The notes beneath the pieces were generated by a model that was not told the origin of the DNA, searched no databases, and saw nothing but the letters and a program-made list of their open reading frames with translations. This document shows positions 5,481-5,529 of a stretch of 5,529 bases of DNA, piece after piece. The first letter of the stretch is position 1; every line of letters starts with the position of its first letter. Position numbers and translations under genes: made by a program. Source of the DNA: an uncultured Clostridia bacterium (lineage in GTDB: Bacteria > Bacillota > Clostridia > Christensenellales > UBA1242); assembly GCA_946610635.1 (NCBI GenBank), contig CAMOCI010000052.1:1-5529 (forward strand), in the 5' to 3' direction.

Positions 5481-5529
5481 GACAATAATAACAATTTATA
5501 ATCTTTATGTAAATTAACAAAAAATATCT

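Overview
The window reads as chromosomal DNA from a very AT-rich, Gram-positive-type bacterium. An uncultured low-GC Bacillota (Clostridia-like) lineage is the best guess. The grounds are the low GC, the character of the TilS, family I pyrophosphatase and HD-domain proteins, and an exported NodB-like deacetylase of clostridial type. The standard bacterial code fits: all 13 tryptophans in the intact genes are TGG, and the one gene ending in TGA is followed three bases later by a terminator hairpin.

Layout. The first six genes lie on the minus strand, so they are read right to left. At the left edge (1-336) is a zinc-metallopeptidase-like gene with a perfect sigma-A promoter. An in-frame TGA breaks it immediately before its HEILH motif, and it runs off the window. 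Next is a three-gene unit transcribed from about 2131 to 407: an HD-domain phosphohydrolase, a small HAD-like phosphatase, and the soluble inorganic pyrophosphatase ppa, closed by a 12-bp hairpin terminator. Upstream of it lies tilS (tRNA-Ile lysidine synthase), with its own promoter and terminator. Upstream again is a small protein carrying two HE-x-WR repeats, possibly RyR-domain-like, with its own promoter and terminator. Diverging from it on the plus strand is a secreted NodB-like polysaccharide deacetylase.

Working together. Inorganic pyrophosphatase removes the PPi that reactions such as the TilS ligation release. The HD and HAD proteins are phosphohydrolases of unknown substrate that share a transcript with it. 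These are housekeeping or unassigned functions and no multi-gene defence or mobile system is visible.

The most notable pattern is how genes start. Three transcription units (the HExxH gene, the HD gene and tilS) have a -35/17-bp/-10 promoter whose -10 box sits 6-7 bases before the ATG and no Shine-Dalgarno sequence, so their mRNAs should be leaderless or nearly so. The two internal genes of the operon do have Shine-Dalgarno sequences. This moves the starts of tilS and the HD gene inward from the longest open frames. I found no convincing undescribed system. The leaderless architecture, the TGA-interrupted peptidase and the duplicated HE-x-WR protein are the points worth a second look.
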